A DNA stretch of 64,000 nt from positions 109,276 through 173,275 of the forward strand of contig CAJULJ010000001.1 in NCBI GenBank assembly GCA_910587395.1, given 5' to 3'. Below are positions 8,190-16,704 of this stretch, piece by piece. Numbering within the stretch: position 1 is the stretch's first letter; every line of letters begins with the position of its first letter. The notes under the pieces are model-generated. The model ran no database searches. It was not told the origin of the DNA and saw only the letters and a list, made by a program, of their open reading frames with translations. The stretch comes from an uncultured Oscillospiraceae bacterium (GTDB lineage: Bacteria; Bacillota; Clostridia; Oscillospirales; Oscillospiraceae). Position numbers and translations under genes: made by a program.

Positions 8190-9365
8190 ATGAAAAACTG
8201 GAAACGACTTCTGGCCCTGCTGTTGTCCGGGGCCATGGCCCTGTCCCTGTTCGCCTGCGGAGCTGGAAACGACCCTGCCAGCTCCGGTTATCCCGATTCC
8301 TCTGCGGAGGCGTCCGGCGATCCCTCCGCCTCCGCCACCCCTGAGATCGTGGCCGACCTGAGCCAGAGCCCCCTGGAATTCGCGGCGGGGCTGTCTCCTG
8401 ACGACGTGCTGCTCACCGTCAACGGCGAGGAGATCCCCGCCGACCTGATGCTCTACTGGCTTGATTACAACTGCTATGTGTTTATGTATCAATACGGCAT
8501 TTATGGGGCCAGCCTTGACGAGTACGGCGGCGCGCTGCTGGAGGACGCCGTGTCCTTGTGCGTCAGCGAGGTCCTGTTGCGCCAGCGGGCGGCCCAACTG
8601 GGCTGTCTGCCCACCGACGCCCAGGTCCAGGAGGCCAAGGACCAGATGAACGCCGATCCGGACACCATCGACCTGTTCAAATCCGGCTATGGACTTACCG
8701 ACCGCTCCCTGGAATACCTTTATCTGGCGGACGCCTACTATGACAATATGCTGGCCGCCGTCACCCACGAGCCGGACGAGCAGGAGCTTCAGGAGTATAT
8801 TGATTCCGAAGGGGTCTACCGCGTCAAACACATCCTGCTCAAGACCGTGGACGACAACCGCCAGCCCCTGTCCGACGACGTGATCGCCGGGAAAAGGACC
8901 CAGGCGGAGGACCTACTCACCCAACTCCAGGCCGTGGACTCAGACGGGCTGCCGGCAAAATTTGACGAGCTGATGATGGCCCACAGCGAGGACAATCCTC
9001 AGAACAATCCCGATGGCTACACCGCCACCAAGGGCCAGATGGTGGCCCCCTTTGAGGAGGCCTCCCTGGCCTTGAAGGAGGGGGAGCTGTCCGGCATCGT
9101 GGAGTCGGAATTCGGCTATCACATCATTCTGCGCCTGCCTCTCACCGGCGAGACCCTTACCCAGTACAAAAATAATTTCCGCACCACCTCTCTGCGGGAC
9201 CAGGTCGATCTGTGGCAGGAGGAGGCGGAGATCACGCGGGCGGACGCCCTGACCAATCTGAACGTGCCCGACTTCTACGCCCGGATGAACGCCTACCTGC
9301 AAGCCCGGTCAGAGCAGAACGCCCCCGCCGAAAGCGCGCCCCTCGAGAGCGGCGGCGTGGGCTGA
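8190..9365 (+). CDS. Peptidylprolyl isomerase lipoprotein (PrsA/SurA-like)
   Basis: This 391-residue secreted foldase is anchored by lipid. The N-terminus has a lysine/arginine region, a hydrophobic stretch and the lipobox-like LSLFAC ending at C23. A Ser/Pro/Ala-rich linker follows. Residues about 60-200 resemble the SurA N-terminal chaperone helices. A parvulin domain begins at YRVKHILLK and ends at FGYHIILRL. Such proteins help exported proteins fold outside the membrane. A TTG at 8178 is in frame, but the GGAG site fits the ATG at 8190. The phenylalanine at the -2 lipobox position is unusual. The gene has its own consensus promoter and is not tied to a protease or secretion gene here. Confidence 0.88.
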   Translation: MKNWKRLLALLLSGAMALSLFACGAGNDPASSGYPDSSAEASGDPSASATPEIVADLSQSPLEFAAGLSPDDVLLTVNGEEIPADLMLYWLDYNCYVFMYQYGIYGASLDEYGGALLEDAVSLCVSEVLLRQRAAQLGCLPTDAQVQEAKDQMNADPDTIDLFKSGYGLTDRSLEYLYLADAYYDNMLAAVTHEPDEQELQEYIDSEGVYRVKHILLKTVDDNRQPLSDDVIAGKRTQAEDLLTQLQAVDSDGLPAKFDELMMAHSEDNPQNNPDGYTATKGQMVAPFEEASLALKEGELSGIVESEFGYHIILRLPLTGETLTQYKNNFRTTSLRDQVDLWQEEAEITRADALTNLNVPDFYARMNAYLQARSEQNAPAESAPLESGGVG

Positions 9366-9405
9366 CCCTTTTGACGTTGGACGCAGACTGTCCACCTTTC
9401 CCCTC

Positions 9406-9434
9406 TTGACAGCCGCCTCCCCATCTGCTATGAT
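9406..9434 (+). promoter_or_regulatory. Consensus promoter of the P-type ATPase leader
   Basis: A perfect TTGACA (9406-9411), a 17-nt spacer and TATGAT (9429-9434). Transcription would start near 9441, at the first base of the folded leader. Confidence 0.85.
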
Positions 9435-9440
9435 TTTCCT

Positions 9441-9535
9441 GTGATAAGGGAGTAATCGGCGGGACTTGTCCCGTTGCGGCAGCCAACAGCAAGGCGGTCT
9501 CCGCCTGGTTCCGTATGAAACGATAAGACTTATCC
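9441..9535 (+). promoter_or_regulatory. yybP-ykoY-type (Mn2+-sensing) riboswitch
   Basis: The leader opens with GATAAGGGAGTA, matching the conserved GGGAGUA loop of the yybP-ykoY family next to its closing stem. GATAAG (9443-9448) pairs with CTTATC (9529-9534) as P1. A P2 hairpin is CGGGAC-TT-GTCCCG (9460-9473). Then comes CCAACA and a further hairpin AGGCGG-TCT-CCGCCT (9492-9506). The 3' side ATAAGACTTATC resembles the conserved AAGAC end. The 3' P1 strand is also part of the terminator stem at 9526-9560, so aptamer and terminator exclude each other. Known members sense Mn2+ and often precede cation P-type ATPases or exporters. The match is by eye and needs a covariance search. Confidence 0.75.
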
Positions 9536-9570
9536 GCAGTCTGAGACTGCGGATAAGTCTTTTTCTTTTC
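9526..9570 (+). terminator. Riboswitch expression-platform terminator
   Basis: A perfect 16-bp stem (arms 9526-9541 and 9545-9560, loop TGA) is followed by TTTTCTTTTC. Its 5' arm contains the P1 3' strand of the aptamer, so P1 formation would act as an antiterminator. Confidence 0.9.
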
Positions 9571-9643
9571 CCGCTTGTCCTCTTCCCTATCATTCGACTC
9601 AGACAATCGTTATCATAGAAGAAAAGAAAAGGAGTGTTGATTC

Positions 9644-12256
9644 ATGAGCCAATGGTACGCCAAGACCTCCGGCCAGGTGCTCAGTGAGCTGAACGCCGGC
9701 CGGACCTCCGGCCTTTCTCCCCGCGAGGCGGAGGAACGGCTGGCGCAATACGGTCCCAACAAACTGGCCGGGGCGAAAAAGGAATCGCTGGCCGCCCGCT
9801 TCCTGGCTCAGATGAAGGACCCCATGATTCTCGTCCTGTTGGCCGCGGCGGCGCTGTCCCTGCTGTCCTCCGGCGGGGAGGACTGGGTGGAGGCCCTCAT
9901 CATCCTGGTGATCGTGGTGGTGAACGCCTGCATCTCCATCTCCCAGGAGGATAGCGCGGAAAAGGCGCTGGAGGCTTTGCAAAAGATGTCTGCGCCGCTG
10001 GCAAAGGTCATCCGGGGCGGGCAGCAGCTCCGCCTGGAGACCGACGCCCTTGTCCCCGGCGACATCATCGTGCTGGAGGCGGGGGACCTGGTGCCCGCCG
10101 ACGCCCGCATTCTGGAGTGCGCCAACCTCAAGGCGGACGAATCCGCCATGACGGGCGAATCCGTCCCGGTGAACAAACAGGCGGAGGAGGTGCTTCCTCC
10201 GGAAACCGTCCTGGGCGACCGGAGCAATATGGTGATCTCGTCCACCGTCATCACCAACGGGCGGGCCGTCTGCGTGGTGACGGACACCGGCATGAACACC
10301 GAGGTGGGCCGCATCGCCGGAATGCTCATGGGCGAGGAGGACGCCTCCACCCCTCTTCAGCGCAAGCTGGCGGAAATTTCAAAAACCCTGTCCTTCGTCT
10401 GCCTCGCCGTGTGCGCGGTCATGTTCGGCGTGGGCATGCTCTACCACCGGCCCATGCTGGAAATGCTGATGGCGGCGGTGTCCCTGGCGGTGGCCGCCAT
10501 TCCCGAGGGCCTGCCCGCCATCGTCACCATCGTGCTGGCCCTGGGGGTTCAGCGGATGGTAAAGCACAACGCCATCGTCAAAAAGCTCCCCGCCGTGGAG
10601 ACCCTGGGCTGCGCGGGCGTGATCTGCTCGGACAAGACGGGCACCCTGACCATGAACAAAATGACGGTGAAACAGGTTTGGACCCCCGGCGACCGCCACC
10701 GCAGGGAGGCCCTGACCATCGGCGCGCTCTGCAACGACACCGTGCTTGCCTCCGACGGCAAAACCACCGGCGACCCCACCGAAACCGCCTTTGTGGACGC
10801 GGCCCTGCTGGACGGCCTGGACAAAAACGTGATGGAAAAGGAGCTCCCCCGTGTGGCCGAGCTTCCCTTTGACTCCGACCGCAAGCTGATGAGCACCGTC
10901 CACCCCGTGGGCGGGAAATACCGGGTCATGGTAAAGGGAGCGCCGGATGTTCTTCTGTCCCGGTGCACCCACATCCTGGCGGGGTCCGCCGTTCCTCTCA
11001 CCGCCTCCCTGGCCCGGGACGTGGAGGCCGCCAACGCCTCCATGGCGGAGCAGGCCCTCCGCGTTCTCGCCTGCGGGTATAAAGATATTGAAGTATTACC
11101 CTCCGGAAACCCTATCAGCGAGGAATTGGAGACCGGACTCACCTTTGTGGGCCTGGTGGGCATGATCGACCCGCCCCGGCTGGAGGTCAAGGACGCCGTG
11201 GCCCAGTGCTACGCCGCGGGCATCCGCCCGGTGATGATCACCGGCGACCATAAGCTGACCGCGGTTGCCATCGCCAGGGAGCTGGACATTTTCCGCTCCG
11301 GCGACCTTGCCATCACCGGCGAGGACCTGGACTTCATGCCCCAGGAGCTGCTGGAGCAGGACGTGGACAAATTCGCCGTCTACGCCCGCGTCTCCCCGGA
11401 GCACAAAATGCGCATCGTGAAGGCGTGGCAGAAAAAAGGCATGGTGGTGGCCATGACCGGCGACGGGGTCAATGACGCCCCCGCCCTCAAGGTGGCGGAC
11501 ATCGGCTGCGCCATGGGCATCACCGGTACCGACGTGGCCAAGGGCGCGGCGGACATGATCCTCACCGACGACAACTTTGCCACCATTGTGAAAGCTGTGG
11601 AACAGGGCCGGGGCATTTACTCCAACATCAAGAAGGCCATCCACTACCTGCTCTCCTGCAACATCGGCGAGATCGTCACCCTGTTTCTTGCCACTCTGCT
11701 GAACTTCCACCAGCCCCCCCTGGTGGCGGTCCAGCTCCTGTGGCTGAATCTGGTGACCGACTCCCTTCCCGCCCTGGCCCTGGGCATGGAACCGGTGGAG
11801 CCCTCCGTGATGGAGGAAAAACCCCGGGCCGCCTCGGAGCCGCTGTTCACCAGGCGCTTCTCCATCCGCCTGGCCTGGCAGGGGGCCATGGTGGGCCTGC
11901 TGACCCTGGCGGCCTACTGGCTGGGGGAATATGTCCTCAGCGACCCCACCCTGGCGGACGCCACCGCCAACACCATGGCCTTTGCCACCCTCACCTTCTG
12001 CCAGCTGTTCCACGCCTACGACGTGCGCAGCGAAACCCAGTCCATCGCCCATATCGGCCTGCTCACCAACCCCGCCATGAACAAGGCCTTCCTGGTGGGC
12101 ATGGCCCTTCAGCTGTCGGTGCTGCTCATCCCGCCCCTGCAAGCGGTATTCCAGGTCTGCACCCTGAATGCCGTGGAGTGGCTGGTGGTGCTGGGGCTCT
12201 CCCTCACCCCGCTGGTGGTCTGCGAGATCGAAAAGGCCCTCCGCCGCACCCGGTGA
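9644..12256 (+). CDS. P-type cation-transporting ATPase (PMCA/SERCA-like)
   Basis: This 870-residue P2-type pump has a cation-transporter N-terminal domain. TGES lies near residue 167, the transmembrane PEGLPA motif near 289, the phosphorylated aspartate in DKTGTLT near 330, TGDGVNDAPAL near 605, and a C-terminal six-helix cation ATPase region with NLVTD. It forms a phospho-aspartate and moves divalent cations outward across the cytoplasmic membrane. By sequence alone it would be called a calcium pump. The Mn2+-type riboswitch in its leader suggests that manganese, alone or with calcium, may be a physiological substrate. The ATG follows AAAAGGAGTG. Confidence 0.95.
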   Translation: MSQWYAKTSGQVLSELNAGRTSGLSPREAEERLAQYGPNKLAGAKKESLAARFLAQMKDPMILVLLAAAALSLLSSGGEDWVEALIILVIVVVNACISISQEDSAEKALEALQKMSAPLAKVIRGGQQLRLETDALVPGDIIVLEAGDLVPADARILECANLKADESAMTGESVPVNKQAEEVLPPETVLGDRSNMVISSTVITNGRAVCVVTDTGMNTEVGRIAGMLMGEEDASTPLQRKLAEISKTLSFVCLAVCAVMFGVGMLYHRPMLEMLMAAVSLAVAAIPEGLPAIVTIVLALGVQRMVKHNAIVKKLPAVETLGCAGVICSDKTGTLTMNKMTVKQVWTPGDRHRREALTIGALCNDTVLASDGKTTGDPTETAFVDAALLDGLDKNVMEKELPRVAELPFDSDRKLMSTVHPVGGKYRVMVKGAPDVLLSRCTHILAGSAVPLTASLARDVEAANASMAEQALRVLACGYKDIEVLPSGNPISEELETGLTFVGLVGMIDPPRLEVKDAVAQCYAAGIRPVMITGDHKLTAVAIARELDIFRSGDLAITGEDLDFMPQELLEQDVDKFAVYARVSPEHKMRIVKAWQKKGMVVAMTGDGVNDAPALKVADIGCAMGITGTDVAKGAADMILTDDNFATIVKAVEQGRGIYSNIKKAIHYLLSCNIGEIVTLFLATLLNFHQPPLVAVQLLWLNLVTDSLPALALGMEPVEPSVMEEKPRAASEPLFTRRFSIRLAWQGAMVGLLTLAAYWLGEYVLSDPTLADATANTMAFATLTFCQLFHAYDVRSETQSIAHIGLLTNPAMNKAFLVGMALQLSVLLIPPLQAVFQVCTLNAVEWLVVLGLSLTPLVVCEIEKALRRTR

Positions 12257-12304
12257 ACGGTCCGCAAAATTTCAGAGGTTTTGGCGAAAAATCCTGTTTG
12301 CCTG

Positions 12305-12333
12305 TTGCAATTTTGGTGGGACCTGTTTATAAT
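12305..12333 (+). promoter_or_regulatory. Promoter of the thiolase-CoA-transferase operon
   Basis: TTGCAA at 12305-12310, a 17-nt spacer and a perfect TATAAT at 12328-12333. Confidence 0.75.
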
Positions 12334-12378
12334 GTTTGTTAGTTAGAATTCTAACAATGTCAGATTTCTAACAAACAT
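12332..12378. promoter_or_regulatory. Nested palindromic operator before the thiolase gene
   Basis: A 14-bp perfect palindrome GTTAGAATTCTAAC (12342-12355) lies just after the -10. A wider inverted repeat pairs ATGTTTGTTAG (12332-12342) with CTAACAAACAT (12368-12378). Both contain the half-site GTTAG/CTAAC. It is placed to block initiation or early elongation. The cognate regulator is not encoded beside it. Confidence 0.65.
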
Positions 12379-12413
12379 AGATCAGCAAAATTTTGATTTG
12401 GAGGTCGATTCCC

Positions 12414-13673
12414 ATGAAAGATTTATATGTGGTCAGCTGCTGCCGTACTGCGGTGGGCTCCTTTGGCGGAAGCCTGAAGGATGTCCCCGCCACCGACCTG
12501 GGCGCCGCCGTGGTGAAGGAGGTCCTGAACCGCGCCAATGTGAAGCCCGAGCAGGTGGACGAGGTTATGTTCGGCTGCATCCTGACCGCCGCCCAGGGCC
12601 AGAACCCCGCCCGTCAGGTGGCCATCAAGGCCGGCATCCCCTTCGGCGTGCCCGCCTACACCGTGGGCATGGTGTGCGGCTCCGGCATGAAGTCCGTCAT
12701 TGAGGCCGCCCGCGCCATCCGCTCCGGCGACGCGGAGATCGTGGTCTGCGGCGGCACCGAAAACATGAGCGCGGCCCCCTTTGCCTCCATGGACGCCCGC
12801 TGGGGCGCCCGCATGGGCGATAAGAAGCTGGTGGACACCATGATCAAGGACGGCCTGTGGGACGCCTACAACAACTACCACATGGGCACCACCGCCGAGA
12901 ACATCTGCGACATCTGGGGCATCACCCGCGAGGAGCTGGACCAGTTCGCCGCCTCTTCCCAGCAGAAGACCGAGGCCGCCCAGAAGGCCGGCAAGTTCGA
13001 GGCTGAGATCGTCCCCGTGATGATCAAGAAGAAGAAGGAAATGGTGGAATTCAAGGTGGACGAGTTCCCCAAGGCCGGCGTCACCGCCGAGGGCATCGCC
13101 AAGCTGCGCGGCGCGTTCCCCGTGGGTCCCGAGGGTGTTGAGGACGAGGTCGTCCACACCTTCGAGGTCACCAAGGCCCACGAGGCCGATACCAAGAAGC
13201 ACGTCCAGCGCGTCACCGCCGCCAACGCCTCCGGCATCAACGACGGCGCGGCCGCCATCGTGCTGGCCTCCGGCGAGGCTGTGGAGAAGTACGGCCTGAA
13301 GCCCATGGCCAAGCTGGTCAGCTGGGGCCACGGCGGCGTCGATCCCAAGATCATGGGCGTGGGTCCCGTGCCCGCCTCCCGCGAGGCCATGAAGAAGGCC
13401 GATCTGACCATCAAGGACATCGACCTGGTGGAGGCCAACGAGGCCTTTGCCGCCCAGTCCATCGCGGTTGCCCGTGAGCTGGAGTTCGACATGGACAAGG
13501 TCAACGTCAACGGCGGCGCCATCTCCATCGGCCACCCCGTGGGCGCTTCCGGCGCCCGTATCATCGTCACCCTGCTCCACGAGATGCAGAAGCGGGACGA
13601 CGCCAAGCGCGGCCTTGCCACTCTGTGCATCGGCGGCGGCATGGGCGTTGCCACCATCTTCGAGAAGTGCTGA
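12414..13673 (+). CDS. Acetyl-CoA acetyltransferase (thiolase)
   Basis: The enzyme condenses two acetyl-CoA to acetoacetyl-CoA, the first step of the butyrate pathway. The acylated cysteine is C88 in GMVCGSGMKS. The histidine is in ISIGHPVGASG near residue 375 and the second cysteine is C405 in LCIGGGMG. At 419 residues it is about 25 longer than most clostridial thiolases. The extra length lies near residues 200-265, a charged segment beginning KKKKEMVEFKVDEF. The ATG at 12414 has a GGAGG site. The next gene encodes butyryl-CoA:acetate CoA-transferase, so the first and last steps of butyrate formation are co-transcribed. Confidence 0.95.
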   Translation: MKDLYVVSCCRTAVGSFGGSLKDVPATDLGAAVVKEVLNRANVKPEQVDEVMFGCILTAAQGQNPARQVAIKAGIPFGVPAYTVGMVCGSGMKSVIEAARAIRSGDAEIVVCGGTENMSAAPFASMDARWGARMGDKKLVDTMIKDGLWDAYNNYHMGTTAENICDIWGITREELDQFAASSQQKTEAAQKAGKFEAEIVPVMIKKKKEMVEFKVDEFPKAGVTAEGIAKLRGAFPVGPEGVEDEVVHTFEVTKAHEADTKKHVQRVTAANASGINDGAAAIVLASGEAVEKYGLKPMAKLVSWGHGGVDPKIMGVGPVPASREAMKKADLTIKDIDLVEANEAFAAQSIAVARELEFDMDKVNVNGGAISIGHPVGASGARIIVTLLHEMQKRDDAKRGLATLCIGGGMGVATIFEKC

Positions 13674-13688
13674 GCATAGGGGTCTGAT

Positions 13689-15029
13689 ATGGACTACCAG
13701 GCACTTTACAAAGAAAAACTCACCACCGCCGAGGAGGCGGTGAAGGCGGTTAAGTCCGGCGACTGGGTGGATTACGGCTGGTGCACCAACCACCCCGTAG
13801 CTCTGGACGCGGCTCTGGCGGCCCGCAAGGACGAGCTGTTTGACGTAAAAGTCCGCGGCGGCGTCACCATGTGGATGCCTGAGATCGCCAAGGCCGACGA
13901 CGCGGGCGATCACTTCACCTGGAACGCCTGGCACTGTTCCGGCGTGGACCGCAAGATCATGGCCAAGGGCATGGGCTTCTTCGCCCCTATCCGCTATTCC
14001 GAGCTGCCCCGGTTTTACCGGGAGAACGTGGATGTGGATGTAGCCATGATCCAGGTCGCCCCCATGGATAACCACGGCAATTTCAGCTACGCCCTGGCCT
14101 CCTCCCATCTGGCGGACATGCTGGACAGGGCCAAGACCATTATCGTCGAGGTCAACCAGAATATGCCTTGGGTCTATGGTCTGACCGGGTGTGAGATTAA
14201 CGTCAAGGATGTTGACTACGTGGTGGAAGGCGATAACCCCGCCATCGCCCAGCTGGGCGGAGGCGGCGAGCCCTCCGAGGTGGACAAGGCGGTCGCCAAC
14301 CTGATTGTCCCCGAAATTCCCAACGGGGCCTGTCTCCAGCTGGGAATCGGCGGTATGCCTAACGCGGTTGGTTCTATGATTGCCCAGTCCGACCTGAAGG
14401 ATCTGGGCGTCCACACCGAGATGTATGTGGACGGCTTCGTGGACATCGCCCTGGCAGGCAAGATCACCGGCAGGCGCAAGAACCTGGACAAGGGCCGTCA
14501 GGTGTACGCCTTCGCGGCGGGCACCCAGAAGCTGTACGACTACGTGAACCGCAATCCGGACGTGATGGCGGCTCCCGTGGACTACACCAACGACGTGCGG
14601 GTGCTGGCCCAGCTGGACAACTTCATCTCCATCAACAACGCCATTGACCTGGACCTGTTCGGTCAGGTGAACGCGGAGTCGGCGGGCCTGAAGCACATTT
14701 CCGGCACCGGCGGACAGCTTGACTTCGTCATGGGCGCGTACCTGTCCAAGGGCGGCAAAAGCTTCATCTGCCTGTCCTCCACTGTGAAGGGCAAGGATGG
14801 CAGCGTCAAGAGCCGCATTGTGCCCACCCTGACCCCGGGCTCCATCGTCACTGATCCCCGATCCTGCGTGCAGTACCTGGTCACCGAGTACGGCATGGCG
14901 AACCTGAAGGGTCTGTCCACCTGGGAGCGGGCTGCGGACATCATCAGTATTGCCCACCCCGATTTCCGGGAGGAGCTCATCGCCAATGCGGAAAAGATGG
15001 GTATTTGGCGCAGGAGCAACAAGCGGTAA
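13689..15029 (+). CDS. but: Butyryl-CoA:acetate CoA-transferase
   Basis: The 446-residue product belongs to the acetyl-CoA hydrolase/transferase family. It resembles the butyryl-CoA:acetate CoA-transferases of gut butyrate producers: N-terminal [20 protein letters not shown] near residue 220, and [18 protein letters not shown] near 326. The probable catalytic glutamate is E244 in VHTEMYVDG, aligned with the active Glu of 4-hydroxybutyrate CoA-transferase. It swaps CoA from butyryl-CoA to acetate, releasing butyrate and regenerating acetyl-CoA. It starts 15 nt after the thiolase and ends at a strong terminator. A 4-hydroxybutyrate or propionate specificity cannot be fully excluded by eye. Confidence 0.88.
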   Translation: MDYQALYKEKLTTAEEAVKAVKSGDWVDYGWCTNHPVALDAALAARKDELFDVKVRGGVTMWMPEIAKADDAGDHFTWNAWHCSGVDRKIMAKGMGFFAPIRYSELPRFYRENVDVDVAMIQVAPMDNHGNFSYALASSHLADMLDRAKTIIVEVNQNMPWVYGLTGCEINVKDVDYVVEGDNPAIAQLGGGGEPSEVDKAVANLIVPEIPNGACLQLGIGGMPNAVGSMIAQSDLKDLGVHTEMYVDGFVDIALAGKITGRRKNLDKGRQVYAFAAGTQKLYDYVNRNPDVMAAPVDYTNDVRVLAQLDNFISINNAIDLDLFGQVNAESAGLKHISGTGGQLDFVMGAYLSKGGKSFICLSSTVKGKDGSVKSRIVPTLTPGSIVTDPRSCVQYLVTEYGMANLKGLSTWERAADIISIAHPDFREELIANAEKMGIWRRSNKR

Positions 15030-15055
15030 AATACTTAATCAGTTTCAAGCAAAAG

Positions 15056-15092
15056 GGGCCCGCACGGTTTTATGCCGTGCGGGCCCTCTTTT
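15056..15092. terminator. Bidirectional terminator between but and the AraC gene
   Basis: GGGCCCGCACGG (15056-15067) pairs with CCGTGCGGGCCC (15075-15086), followed by TCTTTTT on the plus strand and preceded by AAAA for the convergent minus gene. Confidence 0.9.
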
Positions 15093-15937
15093 TATCCTTT
15101 AGCCTTGACTACGGGAATCCACACCTCATATTGACCCTGTGTGGGATCGGGGTCCAGGTATACCTCTACGTCCGGCCCTTCGGCGTACTCATAGCCGGAG
15201 GTTGGCAGCCACTCGGTAACCACCCGCCGTTCCAGCTCCTGGATGGCGGCGGCTCCGCCCCCCTTTCCGGGGAACACGGCCCAGGTGAAGGCGGGTACGG
15301 CGTACTCCTCCAGCCCTCCCTCCGCCGGGGCGGAGGAGGCCACGGCGATATAATACCGGGAGCTGTCCACACCGTCGCACACCCCCAGCAGGCCACGGGG
15401 CTCGCCGTCCATTAGCTCAGCCAGCCGGGGGATGGTGCCGTCCGCCGATGCCCTGTCCCACAGCTCGGGCACGCACTTGAAGTTCTCCTCCATGTCCTTC
15501 TCCAGGGGCGCGGACACCCCTATGACCCGGAACGGGCCTCTTTTTTCAATCCGATACTCCATTTCTTCCACTCCTTGTACTGTGATAGCGAAGCGCAGGG
15601 GCGGATGGCTTTTCAGGACCGCCCCCGGCGTTTTCGCCGCCGAGGGCGGCAGCCCGTGGACCGCCTGAAACGCCCGGTTAAAGGCGGTGGGCGAGCTGTA
15701 GCCGTATTTCAGCGCCACATCCACAATTCTCTCCCCGCCTTGCAGGTCCGCCGCCGCCCGGGACATCCTCCGCCGCCGGATATACTCCGACAGCGGCGCC
15801 CCGGACAGCAGGGTGAACATCCGCTGAAAGTGGTAGGGGGAGCAGCACGCGATCTTCGCCGCCTCCCGCAGGTCGGGGGACTCCAAATGCCCCTCCAGGT
15901 ACTCCACCGCCCGGTTGAGCCGGTCGATCCATTCCAT
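15092..15937 (-). CDS. AraC family regulator with GyrI-like effector domain
   Basis: This 281-residue protein has two AraC helix-turn-helix units in its first 105 residues (REAAKIACCSPYHFQRMF and IVDVALKYGYSSPTAFNRAF). A GyrI-like/SOUL-type small-molecule-binding domain follows from about residue 125 to the end. This order is that of the Rob/SoxS-like multidrug regulators with a C-terminal effector domain. The C-terminus (VWIPVVKAK) is characteristic of GyrI folds. It is convergent with the but operon and divergent from an ECF sigma gene. There is no linked efflux gene within the window, so its target is unknown. Confidence 0.9.
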   Translation of the reverse strand: MEWIDRLNRAVEYLEGHLESPDLREAAKIACCSPYHFQRMFTLLSGAPLSEYIRRRRMSRAAADLQGGERIVDVALKYGYSSPTAFNRAFQAVHGLPPSAAKTPGAVLKSHPPLRFAITVQGVEEMEYRIEKRGPFRVIGVSAPLEKDMEENFKCVPELWDRASADGTIPRLAELMDGEPRGLLGVCDGVDSSRYYIAVASSAPAEGGLEEYAVPAFTWAVFPGKGGGAAAIQELERRVVTEWLPTSGYEYAEGPDVEVYLDPDPTQGQYEVWIPVVKAKG

Positions 15938-16063
15938 ATTGCCTCGCTCCTTTTTTAGTTTCGAAACTGGATTCAGTATACCGCATTTCCGCCGCCTTGT
16001 CCTCTCTTTTTCCGGATAAAAAATGAGAGCCGCTTGAAACCATTTCCCTCTCTGCTGTGTTAT

Positions 16064-16091
16064 GATAGATGAAAAGCGCTTTTCATCTATC
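16064..16091. promoter_or_regulatory. Perfect 28-bp palindrome upstream of the ECF sigma gene
   Basis: GATAGATGAAAAGC (16064-16077) is followed immediately by its exact reverse complement (16078-16091), without a spacer. It overlaps a TATGAT at 16061-16066 and ends 13 bp before parS site 1. It could be an operator for a dimeric regulator or a cruciform. A spacer-less RNA hairpin is less likely. Confidence 0.7.
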
Positions 16092-16104
16092 CATATGAAT
16101 ATGA

Positions 16105-16120
16105 TGTTTCACGTGAAACA
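16105..16120. other. parS site 1
   Basis: TGTTTCACGTGAAACA, an exact 16-bp palindrome matching the Firmicute parS consensus bound by ParB/Spo0J. It lies between the 28-bp palindrome and the ECF sigma start. Confidence 0.92.
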
Positions 16121-16137
16121 TCTGAGGCGGTGATTTT

Positions 16138-16704
16138 TTGACGGAAGAACAACTGACTAAGGCCCTGCGCCGTGGTGACCTGCCCGCCCTGGAGGAGCTG
16201 CTGGACCGGTATACGCCCTACGTCTCCTCGGTGATCGCCCGCATCCTGCGGGGCCGGCAGGCGGACGTGGAGGAGCTGACGGCGGACGTATTCCTGGCCG
16301 CCTGGGACAACCGGGACAAGCTCCGCCCCGGCCAGGTGAAGGGCTACCTGGGGGCCATCGCCCGGAACCGGGCCTTCAACCTGCTCCGGGCGGACCGGGA
16401 GAGCCTGCCCCTGGAGGAAGACGTATTGATTCTGGAGACGGACGGCCCCGACAAAGAGCTTGACCGCCGGGAGACGGCCCGGATCGTAAACAAAGCGCTG
16501 TCCCGGCTGGACCGTCCCCAGCGGGAGCTGTTCGTGCGGCACTATTACTACGGGCAGACGGTGCAGGAGGCGGCGCTTGCCATGGGGCTGAACCTGTCTA
16601 CGGCCAAGACCTGGCTGCGCCGCGGGCGAGAGACACTGAAAGCAATTTTGGAAAAGGAGGGATACGGCCATGAAGAGGCTGACAATTTCCAAGCTCATGG
16701 ATGA
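16138..16704 (+). CDS. RNA polymerase sigma factor, ECF type
   Basis: The 188-residue protein has a sigma-70 region 2 (LEELLDRYTPYVSSVIARIL with VEELTADVFLAAWDN) and a region 4 helix-turn-helix (QTVQEAALAMGLNLSTAKTW). The initiation codon is TTG at 16138, seven bases after GAGGCGG. No ATG lies near the conserved N-terminus, so the rare start is probably real and limits expression. The last 35 nt overlap a gene for a single-span membrane protein, the usual place for a cognate anti-sigma factor. The upstream DNA contains a 28-bp palindrome and a parS site, so ParB loading could influence this promoter. Confidence 0.88.
   Translation: MTEEQLTKALRRGDLPALEELLDRYTPYVSSVIARILRGRQADVEELTADVFLAAWDNRDKLRPGQVKGYLGAIARNRAFNLLRADRESLPLEEDVLILETDGPDKELDRRETARIVNKALSRLDRPQRELFVRHYYYGQTVQEAALAMGLNLSTAKTWLRRGRETLKAILEKEGYGHEEADNFQAHG

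Noticed and set aside
12423..14957. An 844-residue minus-strand frame
   Set aside because: Antisense shadow of thiolase and but, with no ribosome site or domain.
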